A stretch of DNA of 41,756 nt, from assembly GCF_902826855.1 (NCBI RefSeq), contig NZ_CADEGK010000014.1:1-41756 (forward strand), written 5' to 3'. A program made the position numbers and the translations under genes. This DNA comes from an uncultured Phenylobacterium sp. GTDB lineage: Bacteria > Pseudomonadota > Alphaproteobacteria > Caulobacterales > Caulobacteraceae. Positions 1 to 8,524 of the stretch are shown here, piece after piece. The first letter of the stretch is position 1. The number at the start of each line of letters is the position of its first letter. Below the pieces are notes generated by a model, which had not been told where the DNA came from, did no database searches, and saw nothing but the letters and a program-made list of their open reading frames with translations.

Positions 1-98
1 GCGGATTGGAGCGCTGCGGCGGGAGAGCGCTCTTGCGATGACGCTCTGACCCACCGTCCGGAACGGGGCCGACAGCCGGCGCGCCGGTGGACCGTCGT

Positions 99-116
99 AG
101 CCCGCCGCAGCGGGCT
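99..116 (-). terminator. Weak hairpin downstream of phoU
   Basis: A perfect 7-bp stem (AGCCCGC / GCGGGCT, 4-nt loop) lies 25 bp past the phoU stop. No U-run follows on the minus strand, so intrinsic termination is doubtful. It may instead protect the 3' end of the pst mRNA. The rest of positions 1-140 shows no gene. Confidence 0.3.
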
Positions 117-140
117 CAATATAGGGCGAACGCGCGTCGC

Positions 141-809
141 TTACAGCTTCGGCCGGTCGGCGAGGTCCTGGCCGGTGATCTGGTAGTGGACCAGCTCGGC
201 GATGTTGGTGGCGTGGTCGCCGATGCGTTCCAGATTCTTGGCGATGAACAGCAGATGCGTCCCGTCGCCGACCGTGCCGGGATGGTTGATCATCCCGCTG
301 ACGATGTTCTGCAGGACCGCGTCGTGGCGCTCGTCGATCTCGGTGTCCTTCAGCCAGACGGTGTAGGCCCCCTGGGCGTCGTCCTGGCGGAAGGCGCCCA
401 CCACCGCGGCCAGCCGGTCTCCAACCAGCCGCCCGAGGTCCACAATGGGTTCGACCTGATCCTGCGCGCCGGCGGTGTCCATCCGCCCGACCCGCTTGCC
501 GATGTTCTTCGCCAGGTCGCCGCAGCGCTCCAGCTGCATCGCGATCTTCATGGCCGCGATCGGGCGGCGCAGGTCGTCGGCCATGGGTTGGCGCAGGGCG
601 ATGAAGCGCACGGCGTTGCGCTCGATCTCGGCGTCCTGGATGTCGAGTGCATCGTCCGCGCGGACCACCTTGGCGGCGGCCTTGAGGTCGTGGCGGTTGA
701 AGACGTCCACGGCGGCGCGAACCTGCGCCACCGCCAGGTCGCCCATCGCCGCCACCGCGTGGGCCAGCACTTCCAGGTCCGTATCGACCGCCTTGAAGGT
801 GTGGGACAT
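141..809 (-). CDS. phoU: Phosphate signalling regulator PhoU (copy 1)
   Basis: This 222-residue protein is PhoU, the cytoplasmic adaptor that couples the PstSCAB transporter to the PhoR kinase and keeps PhoB off when phosphate is plentiful. It has the two tandem three-helix PhoU repeats. Each repeat carries a metal-binding signature, seen as ERCGDLAKNIGKR in the first half and ERIGDHATNIAEL in the second. It is the last gene of pstC-pstA-pstB-phoU, 11 bp after pstB, which is the usual order. The ATG at 809 gives a normal family length. A second, divergent phoU copy lies next to phoB at 13123-13818. This copy is the one tied to the transporter. Confidence 0.96.
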   Translation of the reverse strand: MSHTFKAVDTDLEVLAHAVAAMGDLAVAQVRAAVDVFNRHDLKAAAKVVRADDALDIQDAEIERNAVRFIALRQPMADDLRRPIAAMKIAMQLERCGDLAKNIGKRVGRMDTAGAQDQVEPIVDLGRLVGDRLAAVVGAFRQDDAQGAYTVWLKDTEIDERHDAVLQNIVSGMINHPGTVGDGTHLLFIAKNLERIGDHATNIAELVHYQITGQDLADRPKL

Positions 810-820
810 GCGGAGCGCTC

Positions 821-1630
821 CTAGCCGAACCGGCCGGTGATGTAGTCGCGGGCCCGGGCGGTGACCGGGTTGGTGAACACCTGCTCCGTCTCACCGAACT
901 CCACCAGCGTGCCCAGGTACATAAAGCCGGTGTGGTCGGAGAGGCGCGCGGCCTGGCCCATGTTGTGAGTGACGATCACCACCGTGTACTCGCTCTTGAG
1001 GTCGGCGATGGTCTCCTCCAACCTGGCGGTGGAGATGGGGTCGAGCGCCGAGGCGGGTTCGTCCAGCAGGAGAACCTCGGGCTTCACTGCGATGCCGCGC
1101 GCCACGCACAGGCGCTGCTGCTGGCCGCCGGAGAGACCCAGGCCGGACTCCTTCAGCTTGTCCTTGACCTCGTCCCACAGGGCCGCGCGGCGCAGGGCCT
1201 CTTCGACGCGGTTGGCCATGTCCGCCTTCGACAGTTTCTCGTACAGGCGAACGCCGTAGGCGACGTTGTCGAAGATAGACATCGGGAACGGTGTCGGCTT
1301 CTGGAACACCATGCCGATCCGGGCTCGCACGGCCGCCACGTTGGCCCGCGGCGACAGCACGTCCTCGCCGTCCAGCAGGATCTGGCCGGAGGCCTTCTGC
1401 CCGGGATAGAGGCTGTACATGCGGTTCATGGTCCGCAGCAGGGTGGACTTGCCGCAGCCGGACGGTCCGATCAGCGCCGTCACCGCGTTGGCGGCGAAGG
1501 AGACGTTGACGTCGAACAGGGCCTGCTTGGCGCCGTAGAAGAAGTTCAGGTCCTTGATGGCGAGCTTCACCGTGTCCGGCGCGATCTCGAGGATGGCCGT
1601 CTCAGGCGGGGATTCGAGTTGGACGTTCAT
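821..1630 (-). CDS. pstB: Phosphate ABC transporter ATP-binding protein PstB
   Basis: PstB is the ATPase of the high-affinity phosphate importer, working as a cytoplasmic homodimer under PstA and PstC. The 269-residue sequence has the Walker A motif GPSGCGKST near residue 55-63, the PstB-type signature [14 protein letters not shown], Walker [13 protein letters not shown] and the switch histidine in [10 protein letters not shown]. The length is typical of the family. Its ATG overlaps the pstA stop by 4 bp (ATGA), so translation is probably coupled. Expression should follow the Pho box upstream of pstC. Confidence 0.97.
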   Translation of the reverse strand: MNVQLESPPETAILEIAPDTVKLAIKDLNFFYGAKQALFDVNVSFAANAVTALIGPSGCGKSTLLRTMNRMYSLYPGQKASGQILLDGEDVLSPRANVAAVRARIGMVFQKPTPFPMSIFDNVAYGVRLYEKLSKADMANRVEEALRRAALWDEVKDKLKESGLGLSGGQQQRLCVARGIAVKPEVLLLDEPASALDPISTARLEETIADLKSEYTVVIVTHNMGQAARLSDHTGFMYLGTLVEFGETEQVFTNPVTARARDYITGRFG

Positions 1631-2484
1631 GACGATCGGGTGTTCCCCCGGAGCAGGATGCGGGCGAGCATGGTCACGACCAGCACCGTGGCCGTGATCA
1701 GGAGGGCGGCGGTCCAGGCGAGCCGGCGCCAGTCGTCGTAGGCGGTCAGGGCGAAGTTCGCGATCACCACCGGCAGGTTGGCCGTGGGCTTGGTCAGGTC
1801 AAGGCTGAGGAACTGGTTGTTGAGCGCGGTGAACAGCAGCGGCGCGGTTTCGCCGCTGATCCGAGCGAACGCCAGGAGTGCGCCGGTGAGCATCCCGCTG
1901 CGCGCCGACTTCCAGATGACCGTGAAGATGGTGCGCCAGACCGGCGCGCCCAAGGCGACACTGGCTTCCCTTAGAGCCGTCGGCTGGAGGCGCAGCACGT
2001 CCTCGGTGGTGCGGGTAATTACTGGGGCGGCGATGAGGCCCAGGGCGACCGCGCCGGCGAACCCCGAGAAGCCCTTCAGCGGCGCCACCAGGATCTCGTA
2101 CACGAACAGGCCGACCAGGATCGATGGCGCCGAGAGAAGCACGTCGTTCAGGAAGCGCACCACCTTGCCGTATCGGCTGTCGCGGGCAAACTCGGAGAGC
2201 CACGTGCCGGCGAGGAACCCCACCAGCGCGGCGCCGATCATGGCCAGGACGCACATCATCACCGAGCCCAGGATGGCGTTCAGCAGCCCGCCCTCGTTGC
2301 CAGGCGCGGGCGTCGACTTCGTGAAGACGTTGAGGTCGAGCCCACCCACGCCCTTGGTCAGCAGCGACCAGAGGATCGCGGCCAGGGCGACGAGCGCGAC
2401 GCCCGTCGCAACCCAGCAGGCGCTCAGGAATACGATCTCGCCCAGGCGTCGGGACAGGCGCGGGGCTGCGGCGGCCATACTCAT
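1627..2484 (-). CDS. pstA: Phosphate ABC transporter permease PstA
   Basis: PstA is one of the two inner-membrane permease subunits of the phosphate importer. The frame stays open far upstream through pstC, but the real start is the ATG at 2484 ([10 protein letters not shown]), which overlaps the pstC stop by 4 bp and gives 285 residues, a normal PstA size. Several hydrophobic helices are visible, the first around residues 15-40. The permease coupling loop is seen as [26 protein letters not shown] (split: [13 protein letters not shown] then [12 protein letters not shown]). It overlaps pstB by 4 bp. Confidence 0.95.
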   Translation of the reverse strand: MSMAAAAPRLSRRLGEIVFLSACWVATGVALVALAAILWSLLTKGVGGLDLNVFTKSTPAPGNEGGLLNAILGSVMMCVLAMIGAALVGFLAGTWLSEFARDSRYGKVVRFLNDVLLSAPSILVGLFVYEILVAPLKGFSGFAGAVALGLIAAPVITRTTEDVLRLQPTALREASVALGAPVWRTIFTVIWKSARSGMLTGALLAFARISGETAPLLFTALNNQFLSLDLTKPTANLPVVIANFALTAYDDWRRLAWTAALLITATVLVVTMLARILLRGNTRSS

Positions 2485-3452
2485 AGGTTCTGCTGCCGTC
2501 CAATGAGGAGGCGGGCGAGCGCCAGCACCGTGAAGGTAATCACGAACAGCACGAGACCGAGCGAGATGAGGGCGGCGAGATGCAGCTCGCCGGTGGCCTC
2601 GGTGAACTCGTTGGCGATGGTCGAGGCGATGGTCGATCCGGGCGAGAACAGCGAGGTCGGGAAGCCGTGCGCGTTGCCGATGACGAACGTCACCGCCATG
2701 GTTTCGCCCAGGGCGCGGCCCAGCCCCAGCATGACCGCCCCGATGGCGCCGGTGCGCACGTACGGGAGGCTGACGTTGCGGATCACCTCGAAGGTGGTCG
2801 AACCCAGGCCGTAGGCGCTTTCGCGGACTGTGGCCGGGATGGTCATCAGGAGCTCGCGCATGGTCGCGGCGATGAACGGCAGGATCATGATCGCCAGGAT
2901 CACCGAGGCCGTGAAGATGCCGGCGCCGTTCGGGATGCCGGCGGTGAGCTTCTCCCAGAGGGAGCCGGGCTTGGCCGACATCATCATTGGCATCTGGACG
3001 TGCTTGGCGAACCACGGCGCGAAGACGAAGAGGCCCCACATCCCGTAGACGATGGACGGGATGCCGGCGAGCAGCTCCACCGCCGTGCCGATGGTGCGGC
3101 GCAGGATGGGCGGGCAGAGCTCCACCAGGAAGATGGCGATGCCGAACGCCAGCGGCAGGGCGAGGAGCAGCGCAAGCCCAGCGCTCACCACCGTGCCGAC
3201 GATGGCCCCCGCGGCGCCGTACACCTCCTGCACCGGATCCCATTCGGCGCTGGTGAAGAAGGCGAAGCCGAACTTCGACAGCGCCGGCCAGCCGCCGATG
3301 ACCAGCGAAATGACCAGTCCGCCGAGCGCCGTCAGCAAGAGGGTTGCAGCCGAGAAGCAGAGGATCTCGAAGGCCCGATCCCAACCGGTCCCGCGCGCGG
3401 AACGCGGCGGCGCGGCGGGGACGGCGACGGGAACATCGACAGTCACGCTCAT
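2481..3452 (-). CDS. pstC: Phosphate ABC transporter permease PstC
   Basis: PstC is the second inner-membrane permease of the phosphate importer and the first gene of this operon. The 323-residue protein has an N-terminal cytoplasmic stretch, a first helix near residues 30-58, and the permease EAA-type region around GLGSTTFEVIRNVSLPYVRTG followed by GRALGETMAVTFVIGN. An AGGACG ribosome site precedes the ATG at 3452. There is no pstS directly upstream. The two pstS genes lie at 5292 and 8525 under their own Pho boxes, so the binding protein can be regulated separately from the membrane complex. Confidence 0.96.
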   Translation of the reverse strand: MSVTVDVPVAVPAAPPRSARGTGWDRAFEILCFSAATLLLTALGGLVISLVIGGWPALSKFGFAFFTSAEWDPVQEVYGAAGAIVGTVVSAGLALLLALPLAFGIAIFLVELCPPILRRTIGTAVELLAGIPSIVYGMWGLFVFAPWFAKHVQMPMMMSAKPGSLWEKLTAGIPNGAGIFTASVILAIMILPFIAATMRELLMTIPATVRESAYGLGSTTFEVIRNVSLPYVRTGAIGAVMLGLGRALGETMAVTFVIGNAHGFPTSLFSPGSTIASTIANEFTEATGELHLAALISLGLVLFVITFTVLALARLLIGRQQNL

Positions 3453-3510
3453 CGGTCGTCCTGCCGTCTGGGTGACACCCGCGCACTCCCGTGGTGACGA
3501 TCTCGCTCTC

Positions 3511-3566
3511 GCTCTATCGGGGCCGGATGACAGTTGAGCGAAGGTTGCGTGACAGTTCGGTGACGC
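3511..3566 (-). promoter_or_regulatory. Pho box and promoter of pstCAB-phoU
   Basis: Read on the minus strand, four 11-bp units follow one another: GCGTCACCGAA, CTGTCACGCAA, CCTTCGCTCAA and CTGTCATCCGG. The last CTGTCAT (3533-3527) is followed by exactly 10 bp and then TAGAGC (3516-3511) as a probable -10. The spacing and CTGTCA(C/T) units match the PhoB site of the family. The orientation points to pstC. The outermost unit (3560-3566) also covers the putative -35 of the divergent pit promoter. Confidence 0.78.
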
Positions 3567-3588
3567 CGCGCGCGGCGCACGCTATGTA
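3560..3588 (+). promoter_or_regulatory. Possible promoter of the DUF47-pit operon
   Basis: GTGACG (3560-3565) and TATGTA (3583-3588) are separated by 17 bp and lie 40 bp before the DUF47 gene start. The -35 hexamer coincides with a Pho box unit of the divergent pst promoter. If PhoB occupies it, this promoter would be blocked during phosphate starvation, as is known for orfA-pit in Sinorhizobium meliloti. Confidence 0.4.
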
Positions 3589-3628
3589 GCCGCCGCACCC
3601 TGCTCCGCCGCCGTCGACACGAGGTCAC

Positions 3629-4273
3629 ATGCTCAGATGGTTCCAGGCCCTCATGCCCAAGGAGGGCCGGTTCTTCGACCTGTTCGAGAAGCATGCGGCG
3701 ACGCTGTGCGCCGGCGCCCGGTCCCTCGACAGCCTGCTGGAGGGTGGCGCATCGGTGCCGGACCACGGCGCGGCGGTGGCCCGGCACGAGAACGACGCCG
3801 ATGAGGTCACCCGCGAGGTGATGCTGCACGTAAGGCGCACCTTCATCACGCCCTTCGACCGGGCCGACATCATCGACCTGATCACCTCGATGGATGACGC
3901 CATCGACCAGATGCACAAGACGGCCAAGGTCACCGCCCTGTTCGAACAGCGGACCTTCCAGCCTGACATGAAGCGGCTGGGCGAGGTGATCGTGCAGACA
4001 GCGGATCTGACCGCCGAGGCGGTCCCGCTCCTGCGCTCGATGCGGTCCCACGCCGCGCGCCTGAACGAGATCACCGAGGCGGTGAAGGACCTGGAGGAAC
4101 AGTCGGACCGACTCTACGACACCGGCATCGCCGCCCTCTACAAGGAAGTCGGCAAGCACGACCCGATGGCCTACATCATCGGCGCTGAGATCTACGACCA
4201 CCTCGAGAAGGTGGTCGACCGCTTCGAGGACGTGGCCAACCGGATCAGCAGCGTGCTGATCGAACACCTCTAG
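3629..4273 (+). CDS. DUF47 / PhoU-like Pit accessory protein
   Basis: This 214-residue helical protein belongs to the DUF47 (TIGR00153) family, which is distantly related to PhoU and nearly always encoded with Pit transporters. Visible features are the N-terminal MPKEGRFFDLFEKHA, the central TPFDRADIIDLITSMDDAID and the C-terminal helix EIYDHLEKVVDRFEDVANRI, which are hallmarks of the family. It probably modulates or is needed for Pit activity in the cytoplasm. It lies 8 bp upstream of pit and diverges from pstC. An ACGAGG ribosome site supports the ATG at 3629. Confidence 0.92.
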   Translation: MLRWFQALMPKEGRFFDLFEKHAATLCAGARSLDSLLEGGASVPDHGAAVARHENDADEVTREVMLHVRRTFITPFDRADIIDLITSMDDAIDQMHKTAKVTALFEQRTFQPDMKRLGEVIVQTADLTAEAVPLLRSMRSHAARLNEITEAVKDLEEQSDRLYDTGIAALYKEVGKHDPMAYIIGAEIYDHLEKVVDRFEDVANRISSVLIEHL

Positions 4274-4281
4274 GCTGGCGG

Positions 4282-5295
4282 ATGGACTATTCCACCGCGG
4301 GCCTGCTGCTGATCTTCCTGATCGGCGTCGCGCTCGCCTTCGACTTCCTGAACGGCCTGCACGACGCAGCCAACTCCATCGCCACGATCGTCTCGACGCG
4401 GGTCCTGTCGCCGCGATGGGCGGTCATCTGGGCCGCCTTCTTCAACTTCATCGCGTTCCTGTTCTTCGGCCTCCACGTGGCCAACACAGTCGGCAAGGGC
4501 ATCATCTCGGCCGACATCGTAAGCGATGCGGTGATCTTCGGCGCGCTGGGCGGGGCGATCACCTGGAACGTGGTGACCTGGCTGGCGGGCATTCCTTCGT
4601 CGTCCTCCCACGCCCTGATCGGCGGCCTGCTGGGCGCCGGGATCGCCAAGGCGGGGTTCGAGGGCGTGATCTGGAGCGGCGTGCTGAAGACCGTCGCGGG
4701 GATCGTGGTGTCCCCGGCCCTGGGCTTCGGGCTGGCCATCGTCCTGGTGCTGATCGTCTCCTGGCTGTTCGTGAAAGCCACGCCGGCCCTGGCCGACGGC
4801 GCCTTCCGCAAGCTGCAGTTCGTGTCAGCGGCGATGTTCTCCCTCGGTCACGGCGGCAACGACGCGCAGAAGACCATGGGGGTGATCACCGTCCTGCTGT
4901 TCTCCCATGGCAAGCTCTCCGGCGAGTTCCACGTGCCCTTCTGGGTGGTGATCAGCTGCCAGGCGGCCCTGGCCCTGGGCACCCTGTTCGGGGGCTGGCG
5001 GATCGTCCACACGATGGGGTCCAGGATCACCCGGCTGTCGCCGCAGCAGGGCTTCTGCGCCGAGACAGGCGGGGCGATCACCATCTTCCTGGCCACCTAC
5101 ATCGGCGTCCCGGTCTCGACCACCCACACCATCACCGGCGCGATCGTGGGCGTAGGCGCAGCGCGGCGCGCGGCCGCGGTCCGCTGGAACGTGGCCTCGC
5201 GCATCGTCTGGGCCTGGGTGATCACCCTGCCCTCCTCCGCCCTGGTGGCGGCGGGATTCTACGGGCTGGCGCGGGTGTTGGACCGGGTGTTCTAG
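4282..5295 (+). CDS. pit: Low-affinity inorganic phosphate transporter, Pit family
   Basis: Pit proteins are inner-membrane symporters that carry metal-phosphate with protons and serve when phosphate is plentiful. The 337-residue sequence contains both inverted family repeats. The first is FDFLNGLHDAANSIATIVST near residues 15-34 and the second is SLGHGGNDAQKTMGVI near 193-208. About ten hydrophobic segments are visible. It forms an operon with the DUF47 gene. Its TAG stop overlaps the stop of convergent pstS by 4 bp (CTAG), leaving no room for a separate terminator. Confidence 0.95.
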   Translation: MDYSTAGLLLIFLIGVALAFDFLNGLHDAANSIATIVSTRVLSPRWAVIWAAFFNFIAFLFFGLHVANTVGKGIISADIVSDAVIFGALGGAITWNVVTWLAGIPSSSSHALIGGLLGAGIAKAGFEGVIWSGVLKTVAGIVVSPALGFGLAIVLVLIVSWLFVKATPALADGAFRKLQFVSAAMFSLGHGGNDAQKTMGVITVLLFSHGKLSGEFHVPFWVVISCQAALALGTLFGGWRIVHTMGSRITRLSPQQGFCAETGGAITIFLATYIGVPVSTTHTITGAIVGVGAARRAAAVRWNVASRIVWAWVITLPSSALVAAGFYGLARVLDRVF

Positions 5296-6368
5296 GACGC
5301 CGGCGGCGTGAAGACGGGCTTGCCGTCCGGACCGACGATGTCCGCCCAGCTGGCCCGCGCGCGCGCCTTCAGATCCGCCGGCAGCGGCACGTAGGCCAGT
5401 TCGCCGGCCGACGCGTCGCCGTTCGTGTAGGCCCAGTCGAAGAAGGCCAGCGCAGCCGCGCCGGCCGCGGCTTTGTCCTGCTTCTTGTGCATCAGGATGA
5501 AGGTGGCGCCGGTGATCGGCCATGCCCCCTGCCCCGGCTGATTCACCAGCAGCAGATAGAAGCCAGGGGCCTTGGACCAATCGGCCCCGGACGCCGCGGC
5601 CGCAAAGCTCGCCGCCGTCGGCGTCACGAACGCGCCGCCGGCGTTCTGCAGGCTGGCCGTGGGCATGCCGTTCTGTTTGGCGAAGGCGTATTCGACATAG
5701 CCGATGGCGCCGGGCGTCTGCTTGACGAAGGCCGAGACGCCGTCGTTGCCCTTGCCGCCCAGGCCGACGGGCCAGGAGAGCGCATCCGCGGCCCCGACAG
5801 AGGCCCACTGCGGCGCCACGGCCGCGAGATAACTGGTGAACAGGAATGTGGTCCCGGACCCATCCGACCTGTGCACCACGGTGATCGGCAGGTTGGGTAG
5901 GGCGAGGCCGGGGTTGGCCGCGGCCAGCGCGGGGTCGTTCCACTTCTTGATCTTGCCCAGGAAGATGTCGGCCAGTTGCGGGCCGGTCAGCTTGAGTTGA
6001 CCGTTCGCCACGCCCGGCAGGTTCACCACCGGCACGACGCCGCCGATCACCGTGGGGAATTGGGCGAGACCCGCCTCTTCCAGTTCGGCCGGTTTCAGCG
6101 GCTTGTCACTGGCCCCGAAGGCCACGGTCTTGGACTTGATCTGCTTGATGCCGCCGCCCGACCCGATGGCCTGGTAGTTGAGGAGGCGGCCAGTGGCGGC
6201 TTTCTGCATCTCCGCCCACTTGGCGTAGAGCGGCGCGGGGAACGTGGCGCCGGCGCCGGAAATCTCGGTCAGGGCGGCGGGCTTGGCCGCGCCGCCGGCC
6301 TTGTCGGGCTGGTTGCAGGCGGTCAGGGCGAGGCAGGCGGCGAGGCCGAGTGCGAACGTGCGGATCAT
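5292..6368 (-). CDS. pstS: Phosphate-binding protein PstS, lipoprotein form
   Basis: PstS binds phosphate in the periplasm and delivers it to PstCAB. This 358-residue copy has a lipoprotein signal peptide with lipobox LTAC (Cys at residue 18), so it should be anchored by lipid. Family motifs are SGAGATFPAPLYAKWAE, GSGGGIKQIKSK and the phosphate-contacting HRSDGSGTTFLFTSYL. It lies downstream of the serine hydrolase gene but has its own Pho box. Compared with the second PstS at 8525-9562, it has a different anchoring signal and a diverged C-terminal half. Confidence 0.96.
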   Translation of the reverse strand: MIRTFALGLAACLALTACNQPDKAGGAAKPAALTEISGAGATFPAPLYAKWAEMQKAATGRLLNYQAIGSGGGIKQIKSKTVAFGASDKPLKPAELEEAGLAQFPTVIGGVVPVVNLPGVANGQLKLTGPQLADIFLGKIKKWNDPALAAANPGLALPNLPITVVHRSDGSGTTFLFTSYLAAVAPQWASVGAADALSWPVGLGGKGNDGVSAFVKQTPGAIGYVEYAFAKQNGMPTASLQNAGGAFVTPTAASFAAAASGADWSKAPGFYLLLVNQPGQGAWPITGATFILMHKKQDKAAAGAAALAFFDWAYTNGDASAGELAYVPLPADLKARARASWADIVGPDGKPVFTPPAS

Positions 6369-6401
6369 GGGAGCTCCAGGGCCGACAGGCGATGCGCCAC
6401 A

Positions 6402-6435
6402 GCCCTACGTCACTTCCACGACAGTTCGATGACGC
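6402..6435 (-). promoter_or_regulatory. Pho box and promoter of the lipoprotein pstS
   Basis: On the minus strand GCGTCAT (6435-6429), 4 bp, CTGTCGT (6424-6418), 10 bp and then TAGGGC (6407-6402) follow in order, the same layout as at pstC. Two weaker 11-bp units continue towards the gene. The site fits entirely in the gap between the serine hydrolase stop (6448) and the pstS ATG (6368). Confidence 0.7.
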
Positions 6436-6447
6436 CGGGCCGCCCGG

Positions 6448-7590
6448 CTAGATCGTCCCCATCGCGGTCCACATGGCCATGGCCAGGCCCAGCGCGCGCA
6501 TGTCGCCCTGGGTCGTGGCCCCCATCTTGTTCATGGCGTAACCGAAGGTGGTGCGGGCATCCATGTCGATGATGATCAGCGAACCGCCGTAGCCGCCCCA
6601 GTACATGCTGCCGGGGTTCGGCAGCGGCAGCATCCCGCCGGCCAGGCCGAAGCCCAGGCCGAACCGCGCCGGGCCTCCGAGAACCAGGTCCTGGCCCTCG
6701 ACCTGCAGCTCCAGGGCCTTGCGGCAGCCGGCCTCGGACATGAAGCGCTTGCCCTTGGCGACGCCGCCGTTGGCCAGGATCATGTGCACTTCGGCCACCG
6801 AGCGCGCGTTGCCCGTGCCGCCGGCGGCCGGGATCTCGGCGCCGCGCCAGCCCCGCGTCTTGGTGGCCGAGATGTCGATGACCGGGTTCGACATGCTGCG
6901 CTGGATTTCGTTCGGGGTGTAGCCGGCTGGCGGCGGCGGGGCCGGCGGCGGCGGGATCAGCTCGGCGACGCGGTGGTCTTCCGACGCCGGGAGACCGATC
7001 CAGAAATCCGCGCCCAGAGGCTCGGCGATCTCCTCGCGGAAGACGGCGCCGATCGACTTGCCGGTGACCCGGCGAACGACCTCGCCCACCAGGTAGCCCT
7101 GGGTCAGGGCGTGATAGCCAGGCGCGGTCCCGGCCGGCCAGTACGGCGCCTGGGCCGCCAGCAGGCTGGTGGCCTTCTCCCAATCGTAGAGGTCGGCGGT
7201 GGTGACCTTCTCCCGCCAGCCGGAAAGGCCGGCCGAATGGCTCATCAGGTGGCTGACCTTGATGTCGCCCTTCCCATTGGCCGCGAACTCGGGCCAGTAC
7301 TTCGCCACCGGCGCATCGAAGTCGAGCCCGCCGCGGTCGGCCACCAGCAGCGCTGTCAGCGCACACATCGTCTTGGTGGTCGAATAGACGTTGACGATGG
7401 TGTCCCGTTCCCAGGCCTGAGTCTCGGCCGCGTCGGCGAAGCCGCCCCAGAGGTCGACGACGATTTCGCCCTCGACCGTGGCGCAGAACGAGGCGCCTAC
7501 CTCATCGGCCGAGGCCAGGTTCTCTTCGAACTGGGTGCGGACCGCCGCATAGCGGTCGTGGGTCACGCCTTGCACCGAACCGTCGGCCAT
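6448..7590 (-). CDS. Serine hydrolase, class C beta-lactamase / EstB family
   Basis: This 380-residue protein belongs to the beta-lactamase-fold serine hydrolases (PF00144), which include esterases, D-aminopeptidases and class C enzymes. The nucleophile motif is STTK in VYSTTKTMCAL. A Tyr that may be the catalytic base lies in GYHALTQGY, and the C-terminal box is seen as WGGYGG. No signal peptide is visible, so it is probably cytosolic and more likely an esterase than an antibiotic-resistance enzyme. A strong GGGAGG ribosome site decides the start at 7590. A longer in-frame start would overlap the neighbouring acetyltransferase gene. A proline-rich run (near residues 220-235) is unusual. No obvious role in phosphate physiology. 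Confidence 0.86.
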   Translation of the reverse strand: MADGSVQGVTHDRYAAVRTQFEENLASADEVGASFCATVEGEIVVDLWGGFADAAETQAWERDTIVNVYSTTKTMCALTALLVADRGGLDFDAPVAKYWPEFAANGKGDIKVSHLMSHSAGLSGWREKVTTADLYDWEKATSLLAAQAPYWPAGTAPGYHALTQGYLVGEVVRRVTGKSIGAVFREEIAEPLGADFWIGLPASEDHRVAELIPPPPAPPPPAGYTPNEIQRSMSNPVIDISATKTRGWRGAEIPAAGGTGNARSVAEVHMILANGGVAKGKRFMSEAGCRKALELQVEGQDLVLGGPARFGLGFGLAGGMLPLPNPGSMYWGGYGGSLIIIDMDARTTFGYAMNKMGATTQGDMRALGLAMAMWTAMGTI

Positions 7591-7642
7591 ATTTCGCCTC
7601 CCTGACGTTTTCACCACCGTGGCAGGCGGGCGCCAGGGAAGC

Positions 7643-8407
7643 CTAGGGGGTTCGCCCAGAAAGAATCCAGGCCGAGAGGTCGGCGACCACCTCGAAGCCC
7701 AGGCTCGCATAGAGTGGGCGGCCAGCCTCGGTGGCCGAGAGGTAGAAGCGTTGGACCCCACGGCCCCGGAAATCCTGCATCACCTGGGTGAGCAGGGACC
7801 GGCCGTGGCCCTTGCGCTGCTGCGCCGGCCAGGTGGCCATCAACGAGATCCCCGCGGTGTTCCCGATGGGCGTCACGGAGACAGCGCTCATCGGCTGATC
7901 ACCGTCCCAGGCGATGTAGGTCTCCACACCCGATGTGGCGGTGAGCCCCACGTCGATGCATCTGGCGATCGCGTCGCGCGGCGCATCGAACGCGGCGGCG
8001 GCAAGGTCGCCTGCGATGCCCACCAACTGCGTCCCGAGCGCCCGACTGACCTTCGTTGAAGGGCTTCGCAGCAAGGGCGTGTCAGCGCGCAGCACCATCA
8101 GCGGCGCCATACCCACGTAGGTCAGGCCCAACGCCGTCGCGACCGGCGCAATCGCCGGCGCCACCTGGGGACTGAGGGTAGCCAGCAAGGGCAGGCCTCG
8201 CGCCCTGGCCCGGGCGATCGACCGGACGAAGAAATCCTCGGCATCCAGGTCGGGGCCCAGCGTCAGCATGTTGAAATCCGCGAGGGGCTCGCCGGTCAGC
8301 CCCAGCACGCTGTTATGGCTCAAGTGAAGCTCCACCCCGGGCACGTCGCCCATCTGGGCGACGAGGGCGCGCCCACAAAGCCGGATCAGCGCTTCGCTTT
8401 CGTCCAT
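7643..8407 (-). CDS. GNAT-family N-acetyltransferase
   Basis: A 254-residue protein with a C-terminal GNAT fold. The acetyl-CoA-binding motif A is seen as ATWPAQQRKGHGRSLL (about residues 191-206), followed by the FYLSATEAGRPLYASLGF motif B region, where the Tyr is usual in the family. The N-terminal half (residues 1-120) resembles a degenerate second GNAT domain, so this may be a two-domain member. The substrate cannot be read from the sequence. It lies between pstS2 and the serine hydrolase, all on the minus strand, with no Pho box of its own. Confidence 0.82.
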   Translation of the reverse strand: MDESEALIRLCGRALVAQMGDVPGVELHLSHNSVLGLTGEPLADFNMLTLGPDLDAEDFFVRSIARARARGLPLLATLSPQVAPAIAPVATALGLTYVGMAPLMVLRADTPLLRSPSTKVSRALGTQLVGIAGDLAAAAFDAPRDAIARCIDVGLTATSGVETYIAWDGDQPMSAVSVTPIGNTAGISLMATWPAQQRKGHGRSLLTQVMQDFRGRGVQRFYLSATEAGRPLYASLGFEVVADLSAWILSGRTP

Positions 8408-8473
8408 GAGTTTCGTCCCCCCGCCCGGCGCGCGGTCGTTGCGTCGGGCGCGAACGCCCCGGCCCCAAACGCA

Positions 8474-8501
8474 CCATGGCCGGCGGTGAGGCCGGCCATG
8501 G
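8474..8501 (-). terminator. Strong hairpin downstream of the second pstS
   Basis: A perfect 11-bp stem (CCATGGCCGGC / GCCGGCCATGG) with a 6-nt loop lies 24 bp past the pstS2 stop. The downstream strand reads TGCGTTTGG, a poor U-run. It probably terminates or attenuates the pstS2 transcript before the acetyltransferase gene. Confidence 0.6.
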
Positions 8502-8524
8502 CGGTCGTGGTTCGATCAGCGAGC

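Noticed and set aside
1627-3486. pstA as a 619-residue fusion
   Set aside because: The extra N-terminal part is an arginine-rich shadow of pstC. The ATG at 2484 overlaps the pstC stop and gives a normal PstA.
6448-7590. Antibiotic-resistance beta-lactamase
   Set aside because: No signal peptide is visible and the motifs fit the wider esterase-type serine hydrolase family.
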